Source: Planctomycetota bacterium
Lineage (GTDB): Bacteria; Planctomycetota; UBA8742; UBA2392
Assembly (NCBI GenBank): GCA_022071975.1
Contig: JAJVIO010000089.1
Span: 1-39,796, forward strand
DNA: 39,796 bases
Direction of reading: 5' to 3'
A program made the position numbers and the translations under genes. Positions 33,694 through 39,796 of the stretch are shown here, one piece after another. Within the stretch, counting starts at the first letter, position 1. Each line of letters starts with the position of its first letter. Below the pieces are notes generated by a model, which was not told the origin of the DNA, searched no databases, and saw only the letters and a list, made by a program, of their open reading frames with translations.

Positions 33694-33826
33694 TCTGCAT
33701 CCCCGCGTGAGAAAGGGGACAGGCACCTTTTGTTCGGCTGCGCTGCACAAAAGGAGCCAGTCCCCAAACAAAAACAGCGACGCCGATCGCGTCGCTGTAG
33801 AGGTTCCGTTCACTCGTGCGCTTCAC
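33686..33826 (-). CDS. Putative 46-codon pyrB leader peptide
   Basis: A GTG start at 33826 follows a GGAGGA sequence. The frame runs through the terminator-like hairpin at 33774-33798 and its T tract, and stops (TGA) overlapping the pyrB start codon region. The amino-acid sequence itself shows no family, as expected for a leader. The arrangement recalls the enterobacterial pyrBI leader, where a translating ribosome following RNA polymerase prevents the attenuator from forming. The ORF is inferred only, and GC-rich DNA gives open frames by chance. Confidence 0.4.
   Translation of the reverse strand: MKRTSERNLYSDAIGVAVFVWGLAPFVQRSRTKGACPLSHAGMQNA
33715..33765. repeat. 51-base imperfect hairpin before pyrB
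   Basis: GGGGAC/GTCCCC (6 bp), GGC/GCC (3 bp) and CCTTTTGT/ACAAAAGG (8 bp) stack with single A-A mismatches between them. Loop region 33734-33746. It resembles dispersed palindromic repeats of the GGGGACAGGCACC type that I associate with several environmental phyla. Its place between attenuator and pyrB may be accidental. Confidence 0.55.
33774..33798 (-). terminator. Candidate pyrB attenuator
   Basis: On the minus strand a 9-bp stem ACAGCGACG / CGTCGCTGT (loop of 7, itself able to pair) is followed directly by TTTTGTTT. No minus-strand gene lies upstream that it could end. The candidate pyrB promoter lies about 50 bases before it, so it is a leader terminator. Confidence 0.65.
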
Positions 33827-33849
33827 CTGCTCCTCCGGTGGCTCGAAGA

Positions 33850-33878
33850 TTTATAGTTCTCCCGCGCCTTCGTGCAAA
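33850..33878 (-). promoter_or_regulatory. Candidate pyrB promoter
   Basis: On the minus strand TTTGCA (33873-33878) and TATAAA (33850-33855) are 17 bases apart. The leader would be about 150 bases and contain the attenuator. Confidence 0.45.
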
Positions 33879-33893
33879 CCTTGATTCCGGGGC

Positions 33894-33899
33894 TACACT
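33894..33899 (+). promoter_or_regulatory. Candidate -10 box before yggS
   Basis: TACACT lies six bases before the ATG, the same spacing as at 2789-2801, again suggesting a leaderless mRNA. No good -35 was seen. Confidence 0.25.
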
Positions 33900-33905
33900 C
33901 ACGCC

Positions 33906-34592
33906 ATGGATCGGGAACGTCTGAAACGCAGCCTGGCCGCCGTCACCTCGCGCATTGAGGCCGCTGCACGCCGCGCCGGGCGCGACCCGGCGGGCGTGAC
34001 CTTGATCGCCGTCACCAAAACCGTGGACGCCGCCACCACCCAGGCGCTGATCGAGCTGGGCGTGCACGACATCGCCGAAAACCGCCAGCAGAGCGCGGCC
34101 GAGAAGTTGCCGCTGATCCCCGCCCTCAATGGCCCGCAGCGGCCCACACTGCACTTCATCGGCCCCCTGCAGCGCAACAAGGTAAAGCGAGTGCTGGAGC
34201 AGTTCGACGTGCTGCACAGCGTGGAGAGCGTGAAACTTGCCGCCGAAGTCAGCAAACGCGCCCTTGAGCTGGGACGCACGGCCGCGATTTTCGTGCAGGT
34301 GAATGTTGCGGGCGAGGCGCAGAAAGGCGGGTTCGCTCCCGATGAACTCAGCGATTCGCTGAAGGAAATCATCCGTTTGCCGGCCGTGCGCGTGCTCGGC
34401 CTGATGTGCATGGCCCCCTACAGCGACGAGCCAGAAGCCGCGCGCCCGCATTTCAAGCGGCTTGCGAGTCTGTCGCGTGAGCTGCTGCCACCGGAAGCAC
34501 ACGCGCTGTCCATGGGCATGAGCGGCGATTTCGAAGTCGCCATCGAGGAAGGCGCAACCCACGTGCGCGTTGGCAGCGCGCTGTTCGAGTGA
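33906..34592 (+). CDS. yggS: YggS/PROSC-family pyridoxal phosphate homeostasis protein
   Basis: 228 residues. Features of the alanine-racemase-like single-domain family: the PLP-lysine region VTLIAVTKTVDAA near the N-terminus, GVHDIAENRQQ, LHFIGPLQRNK, VQVNVAGEAQKGGF, RVLGLMCMAPY, and the C-terminal phosphate-binding LSMGMSGDFEVAIEEGATHVRVGSALF (split: SMGMSGDF, AIEEGATHVRVGSALF). These proteins bind PLP and regulate its availability. The gene is divergent from pyrB and upstream of panD. It has no visible Shine-Dalgarno. Confidence 0.93.
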   Translation: MDRERLKRSLAAVTSRIEAAARRAGRDPAGVTLIAVTKTVDAATTQALIELGVHDIAENRQQSAAEKLPLIPALNGPQRPTLHFIGPLQRNKVKRVLEQFDVLHSVESVKLAAEVSKRALELGRTAAIFVQVNVAGEAQKGGFAPDELSDSLKEIIRLPAVRVLGLMCMAPYSDEPEAARPHFKRLASLSRELLPPEAHALSMGMSGDFEVAIEEGATHVRVGSALFE

Positions 34593-34649
34593 CCGGGACT
34601 GGAATCATCCGCGAATGGCGTTAAGACAGGCCGCGCACCGGGCGGGTGA

Positions 34650-34677
34650 TTGACGCTACCCCTTGCGCGCCTAGAAT
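34650..34677 (+). promoter_or_regulatory. panD promoter
   Basis: TTGACG (34650-34655), 16 bases, TAGAAT (34672-34677). Transcription would start about 18 bases before the ATG at 34703. A sigma-70-like promoter of good quality. Confidence 0.5.
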
Positions 34678-34702
34678 TTCGGAAGACTCCGCGGACGAAG
34701 CC

Positions 34703-35062
34703 ATGCAGATCGAGATGTTTGTCGGCAAGCTCCACCAGGCCACGGTCACCCAGTGTGACCTGACCTACCAGGGCAGCATCACCATCGACGCCGATTTGCT
34801 CGAGGCGTCGGGGATCCTGCCGTACCAGAAGGTGGACATCTACAACATCAACAACGGCGCGCGCTTCAGCACTTACACCCTTCCCGGCCGCAGCGGCAGC
34901 AAGGTGATCGGCATCAACGGCGCGGCCGCGCGCCTGGCGCAAGTCGGCGACCGCGTGATCATCGTGGCGTTTGGCTACTTCGAGCGCGCTGAGCTGCGCG
35001 ACCATAGACCCAAAGTGATCCTGCTGAACGACAAGAACGAGATCGTCGGCGAAGGCCACTGA
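34703..35062 (+). CDS. panD: Aspartate 1-decarboxylase (pyruvoyl enzyme)
   Basis: 119 residues from the ATG at 34703, which restores the family's usual short N-terminus (MQIEMFVGKLHQATVT); an earlier TTG would overlap the promoter. The self-cleavage site is the Gly-Ser of YQGSITID, with the Ser becoming the pyruvoyl group. KVDIYNINNGARFSTY, the INGAAARLAQVGD turn and the VILLNDKN end are all typical. It makes beta-alanine for pantothenate and CoA. Monocistronic in this window. Confidence 0.95.
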   Translation: MQIEMFVGKLHQATVTQCDLTYQGSITIDADLLEASGILPYQKVDIYNINNGARFSTYTLPGRSGSKVIGINGAAARLAQVGDRVIIVAFGYFERAELRDHRPKVILLNDKNEIVGEGH

Positions 35063-35140
35063 TACCAACCCCGAAATTTCTGGCAGGCCGGGCGTGTGCG
35101 CGTAGCATGAAGGCGACGCCACCACACAACCGGAGCTGCC

Positions 35141-36616
35141 ATGACTCGCGTACTGCTATGCGCGCTGTTTCTGCTGGGCGGTGGGCTGTCCGCCGCCGAC
35201 ATCTACGTCGCCACCACGGGCAATGACACCACCGGCACGGGCGCCATCGGCGCACCCTACGCCACGCTGGCCAAGGCGCACTCGGCAGCCAGCGCGGGCG
35301 ACACCATCATCTTCCGCGCCGGCACCTACGCGGGCGGCGTCTATATCACCAAGAACGACCTGACCTTCCGCAGCCACAGCGGCGAGTGGGCCAAGATCGA
35401 GCACCCCAACAACGTCAGCGGCCAGGACAACGCCTTCTACGTGGGCACCGCGAGCAACTGCACGATCCGGCGGCTTGAGCTGCAGGGCGGCTACTTCTAC
35501 GCGCTCAAGATCGACACCGGCCCGGCGCTGGTGGAGGACTGCATCATCCACGGCTCCGGCCGCGACTGCGTGAAGATCCCCGGCGCCGACAACATCACCA
35601 TCCGGCGCTGCGAGATCTACGACTCCGGCCTGCGCGACCCCAGCAACGCCGAGGGCATCGACAACGTCAACGGCGACACCATGCTGGTGCAGGACTGCTA
35701 CATCCACGACATCGCCACCAACGGCGTCTACCCCAAGGGCGGCAGCATCGGCAGCATCATCGAGCGCTGCCTGATCCGCAACTGCGGCCAGAAGGGAATC
35801 AGCATGGCGCAGAGCAGCGGCCTGCAGTTCTACGACACCACCGCCAACCCCGAGTACTACTCGTGCCGCGACTGCATCGCGCGCAACAACATCATCGAGG
35901 ACTGCGAGGGCAGCGGCATCGACCTGGAAGCCGCCCTGCGCGCCAGGGTCTACAACAACACCATGGTCAACGTGGCCAGGAGCATGCAGGGCGGCATCCG
36001 CATCGCCAGCGTCGACAAAGGCGCGCCGGCCGGCGTGGTGCGCTGTAAAGACTGCGAGATCCGTAACAACATCATCGTGCTGGGCAGTACCAGCCCGCGC
36101 CCCATGCTGTTCATGGGCAACAACAGCCATGAGGGAACGCTCACCATGAGCAACAACCGCTACCACAAGCAGGGCGGCGCGGCCGTGTACTGGTGGGAGC
36201 CGACCAGCTACAGCCTCGACCTGGCGGGCTGGAAAGCTGCCAGTGGCACGGACAGCAACAGCACGGAGGGCGACCCGCAGCTGAGCGCCAGTTGGCACCT
36301 GGACACGGGCAGCCCCTGCATCGGCCAGGCCATGACCATTGCCGGCTTCAGCGACGATTTTGACGGCAACACGCGCAGCGGCGCCTGGGACATCGGCGCC
36401 GACCAGACCGGCGGCACGGCCCTGCAGACGCCGCCTCCGGCGGGCACCATCGGCACAGGCGGCGGGCAAACCACCACCACGCCACCAACCGGCGGCAGCG
36501 GCTCAGGCACAGGCAAGAAAGAAAGCGGCGGAGGCGGTTGCTCCGCGCAGCCGAACTCAGCCGCCATGCTGGCGGCAATGCTGCCGCTGTTGCTTGCAGC
36601 CCGACGACGGACCTGA
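35141..36616 (+). CDS. Secreted parallel beta-helix protein with C-terminal sorting tail
   Basis: 491 residues; signal peptide cut near GLSAAD; ribosome site CCGGAG. Pectate-lyase-like repeats of about 22-25 residues (NCTIRRLELQGGYF, NITIRRCEIYDSG, NNIIEDCEGSGIDLEAA, CEIRNNIIVLGS) form a right-handed beta-helix over about residues 25-340. A Thr/Gly/Pro-rich linker follows, then GGGGCSAQ, a short hydrophobic stretch (MLAAMLPLLLAA) and RRRT. This Cys / hydrophobic / Arg tail resembles MYXO-CTERM-like sorting signals and is shared in plan with the protein at 38529. It is probably a surface polysaccharide-binding or -cleaving protein; catalytic residues are not clear. Confidence 0.82.
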   Translation: MTRVLLCALFLLGGGLSAADIYVATTGNDTTGTGAIGAPYATLAKAHSAASAGDTIIFRAGTYAGGVYITKNDLTFRSHSGEWAKIEHPNNVSGQDNAFYVGTASNCTIRRLELQGGYFYALKIDTGPALVEDCIIHGSGRDCVKIPGADNITIRRCEIYDSGLRDPSNAEGIDNVNGDTMLVQDCYIHDIATNGVYPKGGSIGSIIERCLIRNCGQKGISMAQSSGLQFYDTTANPEYYSCRDCIARNNIIEDCEGSGIDLEAALRARVYNNTMVNVARSMQGGIRIASVDKGAPAGVVRCKDCEIRNNIIVLGSTSPRPMLFMGNNSHEGTLTMSNNRYHKQGGAAVYWWEPTSYSLDLAGWKAASGTDSNSTEGDPQLSASWHLDTGSPCIGQAMTIAGFSDDFDGNTRSGAWDIGADQTGGTALQTPPPAGTIGTGGGQTTTTPPTGGSGSGTGKKESGGGGCSAQPNSAAMLAAMLPLLLAARRRT

Positions 36617-36625
36617 AAACAACAA

Positions 36626-36652
36626 GGGCGCGGGCAAAGCCCGCGCCCCTTT
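36626..36652 (+). terminator. Terminator of the beta-helix gene
   Basis: A 10-bp stem GGGCGCGGGC / GCCCGCGCCC with loop AAA, followed by CTTT, lies ten bases after the stop codon. Confidence 0.8.
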
Positions 36653-36723
36653 GGTGTCGCGTTGACTCCCCGGAGACGCGGCGGCACGCGTCAAGCCTCG
36701 AGGGTTGCACGCCGCCTCAAGTC

Positions 36724-38421
36724 TCAGTCTGCCTGACTCTCTTCCCCGGGCTCAAGCCTTAGAAGAACACCCTCGTCAATCGGCGCTATGGGATTGCTCG
36801 TGAACAGGGACTCTATGTACTCCAACGACTCGCTCAGGGCCTGTTGAGATGTGATTTGTTTTCCCAGCGTACCTGCGAGACTACGTGCTTCCCCCGCGAT
36901 GAAGAGGGCCTTCTTCATGTTGCCACGGGCGTGTTCGCATCGAATCAACATCACCAGAACACGCCAATATGCCGCTGAGCGACTGTCACCCAACGACACC
37001 AGCAGGTCTAGTGCTTCCTCCGCGCATGGCTGAGCTGAGAACACCTCTCCCTCAATCATGGACAGGCTGGCAATCTGAACCAGTGTCAGAGCCAACTCAG
37101 CCAACTGGCCGGTCGCACGCTGCAGCTCGGCGGCGAGCCTGAAGTAATGGCGCGCCCCGACCACGTCATTCAGGCACCACCGTGCACTTCCACAGTGGCG
37201 AACGGCGCTTGCCTTCAGCGGCGTTAATCCCAGGTCGCCCGCAAGCGTGGCACAGGACTCAAATGCCTCATGCGATTCCACAAATCGGCCTGAGCCCATG
37301 TGTATGATGCCAGCCTGGTGCAGATTGCTGGCCAGCTGGCTCGCTTCACCCATTTCGCCCGCGATGCGAGAACTCTCACTCAGTTTCACGAGTGCGGCAT
37401 CGTTCTGGCCCGCAAGAGAAAGGAGGATCGACTCGTTTGCGACGCACTTGGCCAACCCGCGATACTCACCCAGTTGCTGAAACAGCGCGGCCGCCCGTCG
37501 AAGCCGGTCCAGACTGGTGTCGAGATCGCGCCTGTGCATGTAAATGGATGACTCGTTCAGCAGAGTCCGCGCACGAAGCGCACCATCATTCAAGAGTTCC
37601 GCGAGATCACTCACGTCGTTCAGACAGGACTCGGCCGCTCCGAAGTCGCCGACTCGCTGAAAAATGTTCGCCCGGTCACCGATAACTCTTGCTACGCCCC
37701 TGAGGTCTCCGGCACTGCGGTAGTGGCGCGACGCCAGGTCGTACTCATCCAGCGCCCTGTCTAACGCGCCGGTGTGAAAGTACACCTGCCCCCGCAGTGC
37801 GTGCATGTCGGCTCTAAGTGCGGCACTGCCCGATTGCTCGAAATGCTGGCACGCGCCGTCCAGGGCTTTCGCCGCTGCGTCGAACCGAGAAAGCAGCAAC
37901 ATGGCGTCCGCCTCGCGCAAGCGCGCTTCGCCCGCTGCGCGGGAGTCCGCAATGCGCAGAGCGATTCCCGAAGCTTCCTCAGCCGCGTGGATAGCGGAGT
38001 CAGTTCGCCCGATTTTCAGTGCATAACCCGAGAGGCGCAACAGGCGTCGAATACGGTCCGCATCACCCGTGTCATACTCCAGCGCATCCTGGCTGAGCTC
38101 GTATGCAACCAGCCACTGGGCACTCCGATCGGCTGCCTCCAAGGCACTCTGCAAATAGGCTTGCCGTCGTTGAAGGACTTCGTCTGGTCCGTATCCGTGA
38201 AACTCCGCCCGTCTGGCGTGGGTGTAAAGTTCGAGTGCTATGCTTTCGCGACCACCGGGCGCGCAGTTGCTCTCGAGTAATTCAACCACGTGTGCGTGCA
38301 GGCGGCCTCGCTCTTGCGGATCAAACAAGTCTCGAGCAGCTTCGAGCAAGGCAGCATGGCGGAACAGGTACGCGGTTTCTGCGCCCAACACACTCGGATC
38401 ATTATCGCTTTGGGTACTCAT
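36724..38421 (-). CDS. TPR-repeat protein, orphan C-terminal part of a signalling protein
   Basis: 565 residues from the ATG at 38421; a weak TTG further up would lie in a terminator. The N-terminus has AYLFRHAALLEAARDLFDPQERGRLH (split: AYLFRHAALLEAARD, PQERGRLHAHVVELLE), the junction seen just after the AAA domain in large Ser/Thr-kinase/AAA/TPR or adenylate-cyclase/AAA/TPR regulators. About twelve helical TPR-like repeats follow. The kinase and ATPase parts are absent, so it is either a real stand-alone TPR protein or a remnant. Codon usage looks less GC-rich than its neighbours. Confidence 0.7.
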   Translation of the reverse strand: MSTQSDNDPSVLGAETAYLFRHAALLEAARDLFDPQERGRLHAHVVELLESNCAPGGRESIALELYTHARRAEFHGYGPDEVLQRRQAYLQSALEAADRSAQWLVAYELSQDALEYDTGDADRIRRLLRLSGYALKIGRTDSAIHAAEEASGIALRIADSRAAGEARLREADAMLLLSRFDAAAKALDGACQHFEQSGSAALRADMHALRGQVYFHTGALDRALDEYDLASRHYRSAGDLRGVARVIGDRANIFQRVGDFGAAESCLNDVSDLAELLNDGALRARTLLNESSIYMHRRDLDTSLDRLRRAAALFQQLGEYRGLAKCVANESILLSLAGQNDAALVKLSESSRIAGEMGEASQLASNLHQAGIIHMGSGRFVESHEAFESCATLAGDLGLTPLKASAVRHCGSARWCLNDVVGARHYFRLAAELQRATGQLAELALTLVQIASLSMIEGEVFSAQPCAEEALDLLVSLGDSRSAAYWRVLVMLIRCEHARGNMKKALFIAGEARSLAGTLGKQITSQQALSESLEYIESLFTSNPIAPIDEGVLLRLEPGEESQAD

Positions 38422-38485
38422 CAGGATCTGAAAACAATAGCCATCTTCTGGTTGCCTGGCGAGGCTTTCAGATCTCAGAAACAGG

Positions 38486-38512
38486 ACGGGCGTGGGCAAG
38501 GCCCACGCCCGT
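38486..38512 (-). terminator. Terminator of the Ig-like surface gene
   Basis: A 12-bp stem ACGGGCGTGGGC / GCCCACGCCCGT with loop AAG follows the stop at 38529 in the minus direction. It resembles in build the terminator at 36626. Confidence 0.75.
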
Positions 38513-38528
38513 TGGATTCCTTCTCACT

Positions 38529-39796
38529 CTACTCGCGGCGGAACTGGCGTGCGCCGACGGTGAGTCCCGCCAGCAACGCGAGCAGCAGCAGCCATGAACC
38601 GGTGGCGCCGCTGGTGCTGCACTTCTCGTCATCATCATCGTCGCCGCCGCTCGCCGGCGCAACCACCGTGACCGTGATGGTCTGGCTGGTGGTGTGCGTG
38701 CCGTCGGAGACAAAGAAGGTCAATGTGGTGGTACCGACCTGCCCGGCCTCCGGGGTGACGGTGAAGCTGAAGTCCGGCGCCGTGCCGGTGATGACGATGC
38801 TGGCGTCCAGGATCAGCGCCTGGTCGCCGCTGAAGGCCTGCGGCGCGTTCAGAGTCACGTCGCCCTGCGGGTCGGTGGCCGTGAACGTGAACGCCTGCGA
38901 AGTCTGGTCACGCTGGATCACGATGTCCGTGAGGCCGCCCAGCGCCGGCGCGTCCACGGTGTCGGTGACCGTTAGTGTGAAGCTGACGCTGGCCTGCGCG
39001 CCCACGCTGTCGTGCACCGTCAAGGTGATGACCGAAACGCCGGTGTGGTTTGCCTGCGGGGTGATGGTGAGGGTGCGGTTCATGCCCGTGCCGCCCAGCG
39101 CGACGTCGGTAAGCAGGTCCACCAGGACCTGGTTGTTCGCATTCACGCTGACGGTAAGAGCGTTCGGGCCCTCGTCTGCGTCGTCCACATCGAAGGCCAG
39201 TGCGCCGGTGTTGCCGTTCATTGCGATCGACTGGTCCGCAATGGCGGTAATAGTCGGCAGCGCGTTGGCAAGCACGTTCACGGTCAGGTTGGCCGTAGAC
39301 GTGTTGCCGGCCTCGTCGGTGGCCGTCAGCGTGACGACGTATGCGCCGGGCGCCAAATCGGGCAGTGCGGCAACCGTACCAGTCACCACGCCCGAGGCAT
39401 CCACCGCGATTGCCGAAACCGTGAGCCCGGCCGGCACCGTGGTGGCCGCGACGCCGACTGTGAAGCCGGAGAACGTGTCGCTGACGTCGGCCAGGTGCTG
39501 CGCGGTCACACTGCCGCCCTGGTACACGTTGAAGGCCGCGGCAGCGGTGATCACCGGCAGCGTGTTGTCCACGTTGACCACCGCGCTGGGGCCCGCCGCC
39601 GGGGCGTTTCCGCCCCCGTTGCTCGCGGTGTTGGCGGCAATGCTGATGGTGAAGTCGCCATCACCCGTAAGGCCGCTGATCGAAATGGTGCGTGTGATCA
39701 ACCCCGAACCACTGACGGCCACGGTGCCGGCGACACCGCCGGATGCGTTCAGGGTGACGTCCGTGTCGGTGAGCGTAATCGCGTTGGCCATGCCGT
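38529..39796 (-). CDS. Cadherin/Ig-like repeat surface protein, 5'-truncated by window edge
   Basis: At least 420 residues are visible; the frame remains open to the window end, so the N-terminus is missing. Repeats of about 90-100 residues with NTLPVITAAAAFNVYQGG, YVVTLTATDEAGNTSTANLTVNV, ANALPTITAIADQSIAMNG and VIVTL-type strands are bacterial Ig/cadherin-like domains. The tail is GGDDDDDEKCSTSG, a hydrophobic helix (WLLLLALLAGLTVGA) and RQFRRE: a Cys-hydrophobic-Arg sorting signal. It is a surface adhesin-like protein. An Asp-rich patch precedes the tail. Confidence 0.8.
   Translation of the reverse strand, partial: GMANAITLTDTDVTLNASGGVAGTVAVSGSGLITRTISISGLTGDGDFTISIAANTASNGGGNAPAAGPSAVVNVDNTLPVITAAAAFNVYQGGSVTAQHLADVSDTFSGFTVGVAATTVPAGLTVSAIAVDASGVVTGTVAALPDLAPGAYVVTLTATDEAGNTSTANLTVNVLANALPTITAIADQSIAMNGNTGALAFDVDDADEGPNALTVSVNANNQVLVDLLTDVALGGTGMNRTLTITPQANHTGVSVITLTVHDSVGAQASVSFTLTVTDTVDAPALGGLTDIVIQRDQTSQAFTFTATDPQGDVTLNAPQAFSGDQALILDASIVITGTAPDFSFTVTPEAGQVGTTTLTFFVSDGTHTTSQTITVTVVAPASGGDDDDDEKCSTSGATGSWLLLLALLAGLTVGARQFRRE

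Noticed and set aside
33694..33813. N-terminal extension of PyrB
   Set aside because: It is in frame, but would run through the attenuator hairpin and adds 40 residues without family similarity; the ATG at 33693 matches the usual length.
1..39796. tRNA, rRNA, CRISPR arrays, insertion sequences
   Set aside because: No cloverleaf-like segment, repeat-spacer pattern, transposase or terminal repeats with target duplications was recognised.

Overview
The window is high-GC bacterial DNA with dense, mostly intact genes. A lineage in or near Planctomycetota is suggested, but not proven, by a small HYExAFE-type protein at 2801-3304, several lipoproteins, and two surface proteins ending in a Cys / hydrophobic helix / Arg tail. 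No rRNA, tRNA, CRISPR array, insertion sequence or phage gene was seen.

Layout. 1-3304: a 5'-truncated unknown gene, a thioredoxin-fold gene interrupted by one in-frame TGA, a methyltransferase and a PD-(D/E)XK-like small protein. 3427-11402 (all minus): a nitrogen-oxide respiration block. It holds NirS cytochrome cd1 nitrite reductase with a small lipoprotein cytochrome c, and a separate operon of a small membrane protein, a CuA subunit, a B-family haem-copper subunit I lacking the cross-linking tyrosine (sNOR-like nitric oxide reductase), a SCO/SenC copper chaperone interrupted by one in-frame TGA, and a cytochrome b / ferredoxin / MvhD-like fusion that could deliver quinol electrons. 11584-17307: an Ig/kelch lipoprotein, a cysteine synthase, a long nested inverted repeat without genes, and a B12-binding-type radical SAM protein. 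17368-28573: two closely packed gene sets. The first is MoxR ATPase, unknown, HExxH plus vWA protein, two small proteins and a PaaK/CapK-like ligase, all start/stop-overlapped. The second is a radical SAM protein (opposite strand), an asparagine-synthetase-like ligase without glutaminase domain, a UDP-glycosyltransferase, an ASKHA sugar-kinase-like protein and a PIG-L deacetylase. 28653-35062: a PAS histidine kinase, a pyrimidine operon (pyrB, alpha/beta hydrolase, degenerate dihydroorotase) with an attenuator-like leader, a YggS-type PLP protein and panD. 35141-39796: two surface proteins with sorting tails flanking a TPR gene that looks like the C-terminal part of a larger signalling protein.

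The strongest novelty is a pair of probable selenoproteins. Each broken reading frame stops exactly where a redox cysteine is expected: W-[TGA]-G-P-C in the thioredoxin and C-A-F-T-[TGA]-P in the SCO protein. Each resumes in the same frame after the TGA, and each TGA is followed by a plausible bacterial SECIS hairpin. The Sec-SCO gene lies inside the NO reductase operon, where it would be expected to help build the CuA site. Second are the MoxR/vWA plus ligase/glycosyltransferase/deacetylase cluster, of unknown product, and the pyrB leader, with a 46-codon leader ORF running through a terminator hairpin.

Limits: everything is read by eye. Family calls rest on motifs, no searches or folding programs were run, and the selenocysteine machinery (selA, selB, selC, selD) is not in the window.
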